Positions 19,596-26,780 of a stretch of 26,780 bases of DNA are shown here, in pieces. The stretch is taken from the NCBI GenBank assembly GCA_041476545.1, contig JBGOTP010000017.1, forward strand, positions 1-26,780, in the 5' to 3' direction. Both the position numbers and the translations under genes were made by a program. The notes beneath the pieces were generated by a model. That model did no database searches. It saw only the letters and a list, made by a program, of their open reading frames with translations, and was not told the origin of the DNA. This DNA is from JBGOTP01 sp041476545. Lineage in GTDB: Bacteria > Acidobacteriota > Vicinamibacteria > Vicinamibacterales > CAVVIG01. Numbering within the stretch: the stretch's first letter is position 1; the number at the start of each line of letters is the position of its first letter.

Positions 19596-21446
19596 ATGCC
19601 CGAATATCTGGCCCCGGGAGTCTACGTCGAGGAAGTCAGCTTCCGCTCGAAGTCGATCGAGGGCGTGCCGACGAGCACCACCGGTTTCGCTGGCATGGCG
19701 CGGTACGGCCCGGTCCGCTATCTCGACGGGCCATCCACGACCGAGCCCCGGTTGATCACGAGCTTCACGGAGTTCGAGAGCGTCTATGGCGGCCTCGGAC
19801 TGCTCCATGTGCCGACCGACGTGGACGAACGATTGTGTTACATGGCGCACGCGGCGCGCTCGTTCTTCCTCAACGGTGGCACGCGCCTCTACATCGCCCG
19901 CGTGTTCAAACCACGGGTCACCGGCGGCGTGACCGATCCCGGCATCGCGACGCTGTCCATCCCGGTCAGTGGCACGACGGCCACGTGGACGGCGCGCTGG
20001 CCGGGCCTGATGGGCAATGCCTGGATCAAGGTGGAGGTGATCCGGAGCAAGAGCGCGGCGTACCCCGACAAGAGGTTCGGCAATGCGGTGCAGGTCAACG
20101 GGGCCAAGCTCGGCTCGATTGTCGAGGTGACGGCGGGTCCGAACACGGTCGTTGACGGTGTGACGCCAACGCTGGCGAATCTGGCGGAGATCTCGATCGA
20201 CCCCAACGACGGCCGCCAGCTGTTCAACCGCGGCGGCGCCACCTTCCTGCCCAATCCGAACGACGTCATTCAGAACCTCACCTTGCGCGTACGGGTCACG
20301 ATCGACGACCGGTCGTTCACGGTCATCGACAGTCTCGAGGTCGTTCCGGGGACCAGGCGGTACATCGGCAGGATCTTCGACAAGGACAACCCCGAGAACG
20401 AGAACGCCGTGGTGTGGCTCGACTGGAAGCCCGGCGCCGCCGTGGGCAACGATGTTGGCGCGAACCTGATGGTGGCGCTCGTCGCCAATTCGGACAAGCG
20501 TCTGGCGCGTGGCAATGATGGCGTCGTGGTGACGGCGACGGATCTGGAGGGCGCCGAATCGGATCCCGACGATGTGACGAAGAAGGCCACTGGGCTTGGC
20601 GCGCTGGGGGAAATCGACGACATCGCGATTGTGGCGCTGCCCGACGCCGGAGGTCTCGACAGCGACGTTGAAGTTGAGGCCGCGGCCGACGCGCTGATTG
20701 CGCACGCGGAGAACCTTCGCTATCGCATCGCGGTGATCGATCCGCCGCCCTCGTGCTCGCTCACCAAGATACGCGGCTTCCGCGGCAGGTTCGACAGCGA
20801 TTACGCCGCGCTCTACCACCCGTGGCTCGAGATCCTCGATCCGAATGAACGGCCACAGCAAGGGGCGCCACCCCAGCGGCTCCTGATGCCGCCGAGCGCG
20901 TCCGTGACGGGCATCTACGCCCGTACCGACATTCTGCGCGGGGTGTACAAGGCGCCCGCCAACGAAGTCGTCCGCGGTCTCACGAAGTTCGAGATCAATA
21001 TCAACAAGCGCCGGCAGGATGTGCTCAATCCCGAAGGGATCAACGCCCTTCGCTTTTTCGAGGGACGCGGGAATCGGGTCTGGGGCGCGCGGACCATGAG
21101 CTCGGATCCGGAATGGAAGTACGTCAACGTCCGTCGGCTGTTCATCTATCTGGAGCACTCGATCGACAAGGGGACGCAGTGGGCGGTGTTCGAGCCGAAC
21201 AACGAGCGCCTGTGGGCGAACGTCCGCAGCACCATCGAAGACTTCCTGCTCGTCCAGTGGAAGTCTGGGGCGTTGATGGGCACGAAACCGGAGGAAGCGT
21301 TCTTCGTTCGGTGCGATCGCACCACGATGACGCAGAACGATCTCGACAACGGACGGCTCATCTGTTTGATCGGCGTGGCGCCCACCTACCCGGCCGAGTT
21401 CGTGATCTTCCGTATCGGACAGTGGACAGCAGATTCGCAAAGTTAG
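19596..21446 (+). CDS. Contractile sheath protein A (Pvc2/Afp2-like)
   Basis: The 616-residue protein is a phage tail sheath family member. It begins MPEYLAPGVYVEEVSFRSKS, the standard N-terminus that strings sheath subunits together, and has TGFAGMARYGPV and AARSFFLNGGTRLYIARVF soon after. A variable central insertion follows, and then the conserved C-terminal domain, with VNVRRLFIYLEHSIDKGTQW, AVFEPNNERLWANVRSTIED and IGVAPTYPAEFVIFRI. The sheath contracts and drives the inner tube into the target. AAGGAG lies upstream of ATG 19596. It differs from sheath B (21951) in length and central sequence but shares both ends, so they are paralogues. Confidence 0.95.
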   Translation: MPEYLAPGVYVEEVSFRSKSIEGVPTSTTGFAGMARYGPVRYLDGPSTTEPRLITSFTEFESVYGGLGLLHVPTDVDERLCYMAHAARSFFLNGGTRLYIARVFKPRVTGGVTDPGIATLSIPVSGTTATWTARWPGLMGNAWIKVEVIRSKSAAYPDKRFGNAVQVNGAKLGSIVEVTAGPNTVVDGVTPTLANLAEISIDPNDGRQLFNRGGATFLPNPNDVIQNLTLRVRVTIDDRSFTVIDSLEVVPGTRRYIGRIFDKDNPENENAVVWLDWKPGAAVGNDVGANLMVALVANSDKRLARGNDGVVVTATDLEGAESDPDDVTKKATGLGALGEIDDIAIVALPDAGGLDSDVEVEAAADALIAHAENLRYRIAVIDPPPSCSLTKIRGFRGRFDSDYAALYHPWLEILDPNERPQQGAPPQRLLMPPSASVTGIYARTDILRGVYKAPANEVVRGLTKFEININKRRQDVLNPEGINALRFFEGRGNRVWGARTMSSDPEWKYVNVRRLFIYLEHSIDKGTQWAVFEPNNERLWANVRSTIEDFLLVQWKSGALMGTKPEEAFFVRCDRTTMTQNDLDNGRLICLIGVAPTYPAEFVIFRIGQWTADSQS

Positions 21447-21477
21447 CGTCAGCGATTGACTGATCGGAGGCGATGAG

Positions 21478-21939
21478 ATGGCGACCCCTCGCGACAATCC
21501 GTACGGCGCGTTCAACTACATCGTGGCGCTCGGCAGTGCCCAGGGTGACGGCTCGCTCGGCGCGATCGTCGGCGGATTCTCGGACTGCTCGGGACTGGGG
21601 TTCGAGGTCAGCTACTCGGACTACCGCAACGGTAACGAAATGGTGAACACGGTCCGGCACGTGCCCAACACGTTCAAGAACGACGAGATCACGCTCAAGC
21701 GCGGTCTCGTCGGCTCTGACGATCTGTTTGCCTGGTTGAAGGGGGTACGCGACGGCACCGCGGACCCGCGATCGGTGACGATCACGCTGCTCGACGAAGC
21801 GCGAAGTCCCGTCGCTGTCTTCAAGCTGCTGAAAGCGCAGCCCAAGAAATGGACCGGGCCGACGCTTGCGGCCAAGGGCGGTGGCGAAGTGGCGATGGAA
21901 GAGCTCCATCTGGTCCACGAAGGCATCGAGTACCAGTAG
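21478..21939 (+). CDS. Inner tube protein A (gp19 family, Pvc1/Pvc5-like)
   Basis: The 153-residue product matches the T4 gp19/Hcp-like tube family: DNPYGAFNYIVALG, GGFSDCSGLGFEV, VRHVPNTFKNDEITLKRGLV, VTITLLDEARSPVAVFKLL and EVAMEELHLVHEGIEY. Subunits stack as hexameric rings that form the lumen for cargo. GGAGG lies before ATG 21478, 31 nt after sheath A. This protein keeps the usual phage-tail order of sheath then tube. The second tube gene (23999) is only distantly similar, as with the separate Pvc1 and Pvc5 tubes. Confidence 0.95.
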   Translation: MATPRDNPYGAFNYIVALGSAQGDGSLGAIVGGFSDCSGLGFEVSYSDYRNGNEMVNTVRHVPNTFKNDEITLKRGLVGSDDLFAWLKGVRDGTADPRSVTITLLDEARSPVAVFKLLKAQPKKWTGPTLAAKGGGEVAMEELHLVHEGIEYQ

Positions 21940-21950
21940 ACCGGAGCCCC

Positions 21951-23999
21951 GTGAGCCCGCTCCCGACTGTTCCCCTTGTGCTCGGTGCGCCCGGCATCTA
22001 CCAGACGCCCGTGACGCCCCTTCATGGGCTCACGGGGGTGCGGATGGATGTTTGCGCGTTCGTGGGCGTCGCGCCGCGCGGTCCCGCGCGCGCGCCTGTG
22101 TTCGACAACGACTGGGCACCCAAGCCGTGTGCCCTGGGGACGCGGGTTCAACTGGCCCTCCCAGTCGCCGTCGAAAGCTGGAGCGCGTATGCGCGACTCT
22201 TCGGGACGTTCGAAGGGCCGGGGTTGCTGCCGTACGCGGTCGCTGCCTTTTTCGACAACGGCGGGCGACGCGCCTACATCGTCCGCATCGTGCATCGGTA
22301 CGTTCACCCAGACGGCTCGCCCGACGCTGCGAGCAACGCACAGGGGGTCGCTCATGCGGTCTTGGCCCGCGCGGACTCGACCCCGCTGACGGCTATCTCG
22401 GGGCGACCGGTCTCGGTTCGCGCCCGCAACGAAGGAAGCTGGGGCAACCAGCTGCGAGCGCAGCTGCGGTTGGTGCCGCGGGTCCTTGCGCTCGGTCCCT
22501 CGGACCTGTTCGCGGATCGAATTCGGGTTCCAATGGGCATTGAGATCGACCGCGGCGCGACGCTGAGGCTCTTTCTCGGCGTCGGCCTGAAGGCGATTCG
22601 CCGCGTCACGGCGGTCATCGACGACTGGAACCCGATCGATGGTTCGCGGGAACGGTCGGCGTGGTTCGACGCGCCGACCGCGTCCGTGCCAGTGTCCGCC
22701 GAGCTCGTCGACGGCGTGTTGACGATTGACGACGGCGTCAATCCGACCGAAACGCACGAGCATCTCGGCCTAGCATCGAATCATCCACGCTGGCTGGCGG
22801 CGGTCTTGGCCCAGGAGTCGGCGTTGCTCTATCCATACGGCGACCCCAATCCGCTCACGAACTGGCTCGACTCGGATCTCGACATCGATCCCGACCTCGC
22901 GTCGGCCCAAACGACCGCGTTCACCGACGGCCAGGATCGCTACGAGGACATCGTTCCGGACGACTTCTTCGACCCCAAGTGGGTCATCGGGGACGACTGC
23001 CCGGCCTGCGGCATCCACTCGCTGGTCGATCTGAGCGACCTGTCGCTCGTCGTGGCGCCTGATGTGTACTCGCCCGGACCGATCGCGCCGCTCGAAGCGA
23101 TCGTCTCGCCGGCGACCTTTGCCGGGCCGGAGTTTGCCGAGTGTGTGCCGGCTCGAGCGGCCGCCACGCAGGGTCCTCCGGCGTCGTCGCTCGAGGGCCT
23201 TCGACTCGACCCGACGCAGGATCTCGACACGATCGCCGCGCTGCAGCGGCGCATGACCGACCTGGCCGACGCGCTCGAGTCGTTCATCGTGCTGCTCGAT
23301 GTGCCGCCCGGTTTGAGCCGCAGGCGCATGCTTCACTGGCGCGCGACGTTCGACACCGCGTACGCCGCAGCCTACTATCCCTGGATCGCCGTCGCGCGCG
23401 CCGACGACGCGCGCGACGCGAAGTTCAGCGTGAATCCGTCGGCGTTTGCCGCAGGCATCATCGCCCGGCGCGAGGCACAGTTCGGCGTGCAGTACGGGCC
23501 GGCCAACGCCGTCGCGGCGGGCGCGGTGGCGGTCGACGATTCCATCGCGCTGTCGCGTCACGGCGAGCTGCACCAGAGCGCCATCAACGTCTACCTCCTC
23601 GAGCGCGACGGCGTGCGATTGACGGCTGCTCGCACGCTCTCGCTCGATGCGAGCTGGCGTCAGCTGAACGTGCGGCGCCTCGTGACGATGATCCGTCGCG
23701 CGCTCGACCAGCAGATGCAGTGGGCCGTGTTCGAGCCGAATTCCGGCCGGCTGCGCGAGCAGATCTCGAATGCGCTCGAAGCCTTCCTCCGTCAGCTGTA
23801 CCGAGCGAACGCGTTCGCCGGCGCGACCGAAGACGAGGCGTTCTTCGTCACGTGCGACGACATCCTGAATCCGCGCCAGTACGAGGAAGCGGGGCAGGTG
23901 ATTGCCCACGTCGGTATCGCTCCGGCCGAGCCGCTGGAGTTCATCGTGCTCGATGTCGCGCGCGCCGGCGACTCGGTCGTGATCGCGGAGGCACGCTGA
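21951..23999 (+). CDS. Contractile sheath protein B (large, Pvc3/Pvc4-like)
   Basis: The 682-residue protein shares the sheath ends: LGAPGIYQTPVTPLHGLTGV and YAVAAFFDNGGRRAYIVRIV at the N-terminal side and LNVRRLVTMIRRALDQQMQW, AVFEPNSGRLREQISNALEA and VGIAPAEPLEFIVLDVA at the C-terminus. The middle is longer than in sheath A and contains a CPACG pair at about residue 350 in an acidic, Asp-rich stretch, which might bind a metal. GTG 21951 with GGAG four bases upstream is the start; it follows tube A by 11 bases. In Afp/PVC the extra sheath proteins form the first ring at the baseplate or the distal end. Which one this represents is unclear. Confidence 0.92.
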   Translation: MSPLPTVPLVLGAPGIYQTPVTPLHGLTGVRMDVCAFVGVAPRGPARAPVFDNDWAPKPCALGTRVQLALPVAVESWSAYARLFGTFEGPGLLPYAVAAFFDNGGRRAYIVRIVHRYVHPDGSPDAASNAQGVAHAVLARADSTPLTAISGRPVSVRARNEGSWGNQLRAQLRLVPRVLALGPSDLFADRIRVPMGIEIDRGATLRLFLGVGLKAIRRVTAVIDDWNPIDGSRERSAWFDAPTASVPVSAELVDGVLTIDDGVNPTETHEHLGLASNHPRWLAAVLAQESALLYPYGDPNPLTNWLDSDLDIDPDLASAQTTAFTDGQDRYEDIVPDDFFDPKWVIGDDCPACGIHSLVDLSDLSLVVAPDVYSPGPIAPLEAIVSPATFAGPEFAECVPARAAATQGPPASSLEGLRLDPTQDLDTIAALQRRMTDLADALESFIVLLDVPPGLSRRRMLHWRATFDTAYAAAYYPWIAVARADDARDAKFSVNPSAFAAGIIARREAQFGVQYGPANAVAAGAVAVDDSIALSRHGELHQSAINVYLLERDGVRLTAARTLSLDASWRQLNVRRLVTMIRRALDQQMQWAVFEPNSGRLREQISNALEAFLRQLYRANAFAGATEDEAFFVTCDDILNPRQYEEAGQVIAHVGIAPAEPLEFIVLDVARAGDSVVIAEAR

Positions 24000-24487
24000 T
24001 GGCGGCGGGCGGCCTGGCGGGCACCTTCAACTTTCGCGTCACGCTGACCCGCAGCGACGGCAAATCCCCGGCGGCGCTCGGCGATGGCGGCTTCCAGGAG
24101 TGCACGGGCCTGGAGATCGAGATGGACGTGCAGGAGCTGCAGGAGGGTGGCCGCAACGATGGAACCGTGCGGCGCGTCGGCCGCGGCAAGTTCAGCAACA
24201 TCGTGCTCAAACGCGGCATGTTGTTTCCGAGCCAGGGCAAGGTCGACAACCAATTGTGGCGGTGGATCCAGGACGTGCTGCGGGGCGTTCGGCCGGTCGC
24301 GCGGTACGACGGCGTCATCGAAGTGCTCTCGGGCGATTTCCAGGCCACCGTGGCGACGTGGACGTTCGATCGAGGGCTGCCGCAGAAGGTGGCCGGGCCG
24401 CAACTCAATGGGAAGACCGGTGAGATTGCGATTGAAGAGCTGACCATCGCCCATGAGGGGCTGCGGTTGAAGATCCAGGGTGTGTGA
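23999..24487 (+). CDS. Inner tube protein B (gp19 family, Pvc5-like)
   Basis: The 162-residue product is a second tube-family protein: FNFRVTLTRSDGKSPAALG, FQECTGLEIEMDVQELQEGG, RGKFSNIVLKRGMLFPSQG, LWRWIQDVLRGVRPVARYDG and ELTIAHEGLRLKI. It begins by a TGATG overlap with sheath B, so the two are translationally coupled. In Afp and PVC one tube protein forms the ring next to the spike hub while the other forms the long tube. Its position directly before the adaptor and spike genes suggests the hub-proximal ring, as for Pvc5. This is an inference from order. Confidence 0.93.
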   Translation: MAAGGLAGTFNFRVTLTRSDGKSPAALGDGGFQECTGLEIEMDVQELQEGGRNDGTVRRVGRGKFSNIVLKRGMLFPSQGKVDNQLWRWIQDVLRGVRPVARYDGVIEVLSGDFQATVATWTFDRGLPQKVAGPQLNGKTGEIAIEELTIAHEGLRLKIQGV

Positions 24488-25872
24488 TGTCGACGTTGAC
24501 GAAAGCCACGCTCGAGGAAATCAGCGCCGACAAGGCGGCGAAGCCCGTCGAGGGCACCAAGATCGAGGTGCAGTTCAACCCGGCGTCGTTGAAGCTCGAG
24601 CTGGCGAACAAGGTCGAAGGGGGCGATACCAAGGCTCGTCAGGTTCGCCAGTACCTCGGCAAGACGTCGACGACGCTGTCGTTTGATTTGCATTTCGACT
24701 CGGCCGATCTGGCGACCCCGGACGGCGACCCCGTTTCAGTGCGAACGCTGACCGCCATGGTCGAACGGTTCGTGCTGCCCAAGGGCACGGGGAACACCAA
24801 GCAGAAGCCGCCGAAAGCGCGGTTCCACTGGGACAAGCTCAAGATCGACGGGATTATCGAGAGCGTCTCGATTGATTTCGATCTCTTTGCGGCCAATGGG
24901 ACGCCCCTTCGCGCCAAGATGGGCGTTTCCATCAAGGAACAGGACGCCAAGTACGAGCTCCTCGAGTCGGGCCCCGGCGCGAACAAGGCGGGCAATGCGA
25001 CGCCACCGGGAGTGTCCGGCAGCGGTCCCGGCAGCACGGGGGGTGGGACACCGGACCGTAGCGCCGAAGCCCTCGCAGGTGAGTCGGCCGCCGATTTTGC
25101 CGCGCGGATGGGTCTGGACCCCGCGGCGTGGCGCGGGATCGCCGCTGCCGCGCGCGGTGGCAGTTCGCTCTCGTTGACAGGCGGCGCGACGATCGACTTC
25201 AGCTCGACCTTGTCGGTGGGCGCGGGCGTCGGCCTCTTGGCCGGCGTCGAGGCTGGAATCAGTGCGTCTCTCGATGCGTCGTTCGGCTTGGACGTGGGTG
25301 CGTCGGCCGGTGCCGGCGTCTCGGTGTCGGCCGGCGCCTCAGCCGGCTTTGCCCTGTCGGCGGCCGGCGGCGTGGCGGCGGCGATCGAAACCGTTGCGAT
25401 CATGCAGTCGGAGAGCGCCGCCGGCGCCGCCAGGCAGTCGTTCGGTTCGGCCGTCCCGGCGCTGTCACCCGATCCGCCAGCGACGACAGCGGCGACGAGC
25501 GCCATGTCCCATCAACCTCGCACGCCCCTTCGGCTGTCCGGGTCGCCGTCGGACGCCGCGCGGGCCGCCGCCCCGCGGGCGCCGGCGCCACCGATGTCGG
25601 ACCCGCGGGCCACGTCGTTCGGGTTCGGTGTGCCGTTGAGGCCACGGGCGGGTAGCGCGGCGAATGTGCGGGCCAGCGCGAGGACCGGTCGCATTCCTTT
25701 GCGGTCGCGATCGCATGTCATCGACGCGCCGATCGCGAGCGATCCGACAGTCGCGCCATGGATGCAGTTGCCGTCCGATATCGTTCGGCGCGCCGCGGAT
25801 CGAACCGAGTCGCGCCGCCACCCCACACGACCGTGCGGATGCAGTGGGACGTGTCACCACGGAGGACGTTGA
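24487..25872 (+). CDS. CIS_tube-domain adaptor (Pvc7-like) with long low-complexity extension and Cys/His tail
   Basis: The 461-residue product opens with the CIS_tube/Pvc7 N-terminal domain (about 1-155): IEVQFNPASLKLELANKV, YLGKTSTTLSFDLHFDS, PPKARFHWDKLKIDGIIESV and LRAKMGVSIKEQ. In Pvc7 a LysM module usually follows and the protein stays below about 300 residues. Here no LysM is seen. Instead comes a Gly/Ser linker (165-190), a Gly/Ala/Ser/Val-rich stretch of alternating small and hydrophobic residues (about 220-315), a Pro/Ala/Arg-rich disordered part and a final CGCSGTCHHGG. Third codon positions stay GC-rich through the extension, supporting that it is coding. ATG 24487 overlaps the tube B stop by one base. 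It should join the tube to the spike; the extension may be a lineage-specific anchor or cargo element. Confidence 0.87.
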   Translation: MSTLTKATLEEISADKAAKPVEGTKIEVQFNPASLKLELANKVEGGDTKARQVRQYLGKTSTTLSFDLHFDSADLATPDGDPVSVRTLTAMVERFVLPKGTGNTKQKPPKARFHWDKLKIDGIIESVSIDFDLFAANGTPLRAKMGVSIKEQDAKYELLESGPGANKAGNATPPGVSGSGPGSTGGGTPDRSAEALAGESAADFAARMGLDPAAWRGIAAAARGGSSLSLTGGATIDFSSTLSVGAGVGLLAGVEAGISASLDASFGLDVGASAGAGVSVSAGASAGFALSAAGGVAAAIETVAIMQSESAAGAARQSFGSAVPALSPDPPATTAATSAMSHQPRTPLRLSGSPSDAARAAAPRAPAPPMSDPRATSFGFGVPLRPRAGSAANVRASARTGRIPLRSRSHVIDAPIASDPTVAPWMQLPSDIVRRAADRTESRRHPTRPCGCSGTCHHGGR

Positions 25873-26048
25873 TGCCTGTCACCATCGGAGAACTGACGAC
25901 CGACGTGATCGCCGAAGCCGGGGATGGATCCGCCCCGTCCGCGCCGGCGCCGCACGACGACCAGAAAGACGCGACCTCGGTTCGCGCCCGCCTCGCGGTG
26001 ATCGCGCGTCAGGTGCTTCGCACGCGCGCGGAAGGCTTCGATGACTGA
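25872..26048 (+). CDS. Small eCIS protein (Pvc6/DUF5908-like position)
   Basis: The 58-residue product (MPVTIGELTTDVIAEAG at the start, then a Ser/Pro/Ala-rich spacer and a helical end with VRARLAVIARQVLRTRAEGF) sits between the Pvc7-like and spike genes. It resembles the small Pvc6/DUF5908 proteins in length, in the MPxxIxEL opening and in neighbourhood. The ATG overlaps the preceding stop by one base (TGATG) and its end overlaps the spike gene by 8 bases. The role of this family in the particle is unknown. Identification rests mainly on synteny. Confidence 0.72.
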   Translation: MPVTIGELTTDVIAEAGDGSAPSAPAPHDDQKDATSVRARLAVIARQVLRTRAEGFDD

Positions 26049-26780
26049 TCTGTTCCTGTCGAAAGCGCCGGTCTTCAAAGTCGCCGGACAGACGAGCGGC
26101 GAGCTCGCGCGCGACGTGTCGCGACTCGAGATTGAAGAGGCGACTGACGGACTCAAGACCATGGTGCTGCGCCTCGTCGCCGAAGGACCCAAGGACAACG
26201 CCGCGGAAGAGGATCAGCTCTATCTTGACGGCCAACTCGTCGACTTCGGCAAAGAGATCGAAGTGTCCGTCGGCCCGAGCAACGATGCCCGCATCGTCTT
26301 CAAAGGCGTGATCAGCGCGATCGAAGCGAGCTTTGCCGAGGGTGTCGAACCACATGTCACGCTCTTCGCCGAAGACACGCTGATGAACCTGCGCATGACG
26401 CGGCGGATGAAGACCTGGGAACACGTCACCGATGCCGGCATCGCGAGCGCCATTGCGTCGGCCAACGGCCTGGCCGCCGACGCGTCTGCGCCGGGCCCCA
26501 CCTACGAAGTGGTGCAGCAGTGGAACCAGAGCGACCTGGCTTTTCTCCGCGAGCGCGGACGGCTCATCCAGGCGGAAGTCTGGTTCGAGACCGACAAGCT
26601 CTGCTTCAAGACGCGCGGACACCGGTCGGCACCCTCCTTGACGCTCGTGCAGGGACGCGACCTGATCGACGTACACATTCGGGCCGATCTCGCGCATCAG
26701 CGAACGAAGGTCAAAACCAGCGGGTTCGACGCGAGCACCCGGGGCGGGATCAACGAAAAAGCGGAAGCCGACGCGATTCA
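26041..26780 (+). CDS. Spike/hub protein, gpD/VgrG type (Pvc8-like), partial
   Basis: The frame is open to the window edge (246 codons visible). The visible part matches the N-terminal half of phage late-control gene D/VgrG-like hub proteins: FLSKAPVFKVAGQTSGELARD, LYLDGQLVDFGKEIEVSVG, RIVFKGVISAIEASFAEG, VTLFAEDTLMNLRMTRRM, and QQWNQSDLAFLRERGRLI followed by VWFETDKLCFK. In contractile systems a trimer of this protein forms the hub and needle that pierces the target. It starts at ATG 26041, overlapping the small gene by 8 bases. The C-terminal OB-fold and needle lie outside the window. Confidence 0.92.
   Translation, partial: MTDLFLSKAPVFKVAGQTSGELARDVSRLEIEEATDGLKTMVLRLVAEGPKDNAAEEDQLYLDGQLVDFGKEIEVSVGPSNDARIVFKGVISAIEASFAEGVEPHVTLFAEDTLMNLRMTRRMKTWEHVTDAGIASAIASANGLAADASAPGPTYEVVQQWNQSDLAFLRERGRLIQAEVWFETDKLCFKTRGHRSAPSLTLVQGRDLIDVHIRADLAHQRTKVKTSGFDASTRGGINEKAEADAI

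Noticed and set aside
19530..21515. 661-codon minus-strand frame opposite sheath A
   Set aside because: Sheath A has clear family motifs over its whole length; the antisense frame has none.
17838..26780. Prophage or type VI secretion system
   Set aside because: Visible genes include DUF4255 and CIS_tube families with paired large sheaths, which fit eCIS; no capsid, terminase or Tss genes appear in the window. The right flank is still needed for proof.

Overview
The window looks like a chromosomal segment of an Acidobacteriota bacterium, probably of the Vicinamibacteria type. This is an inference from the high GC content with strong GC3 bias, the secreted DUF1592 / DUF1552 / ankyrin-repeat cassette, several Sec and Tat exported proteins, and GTG starts. 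No rRNA, tRNA, CRISPR array or insertion sequence was seen.

Layout. (1) 1-2840 (+): end of an unknown gene, an ECF sigma factor, a small exported alanine-rich protein and a three-domain multicopper oxidase. (2) 2841-4679 (-): a remnant with no complete gene, then small stress/envelope genes: a 55-residue DUF1328 membrane protein, a PRC-barrel-like protein and a twin-BON-domain periplasmic protein. (3) 5227-11608 (+): an exported beta-rich protein, then a diheme DUF1592-family protein (813 aa), a Tat-exported DUF1552 protein and a secreted ankyrin-repeat protein. (4) 11678-15580: an orphan amino-acid-binding lipoprotein (+), convergent with a four-gene minus-strand operon (Tat-exported flavin amine oxidase, two small polytopic membrane proteins, a tail-anchored carboxypeptidase-regulatory-like protein). 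This block is flanked by direct repeats, because the 3' end of the ankyrin gene recurs at 15774-15993 as a remnant. (5) 16034-17596 (+): a sigma-54-dependent activator with a degenerate receiver domain. (6) 17597-17837: a regulatory region with five copies of a TGTGACA-type heptamer and a possible -24/-12 promoter. (7) 17838 to the window end (+): a tightly packed contractile-injection-system (eCIS, Afp/PVC-like) operon.

The main discovery candidate is this eCIS locus. Visible genes in order are DUF3467, a DUF4255 tail-terminator (Pvc16-like), an unassigned protein with a beta-sandwich-like segment, sheath A, tube A, sheath B, tube B, a CIS_tube-domain adaptor (Pvc7-like) whose expected C-terminal LysM is replaced by a long Gly/Ala/Ser tract and a Cys/His tail, a 58-residue Pvc6-like protein, and the start of a Pvc8/gpD-type spike. 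Most junctions overlap by 1-8 nt. The rest of the machine (tip, baseplate, tape measure, ATPase, effectors) must lie beyond the right edge. The sigma-54 activator next door, the heptamer cluster and the possible -24/-12 element together suggest dedicated control of the injection machine.
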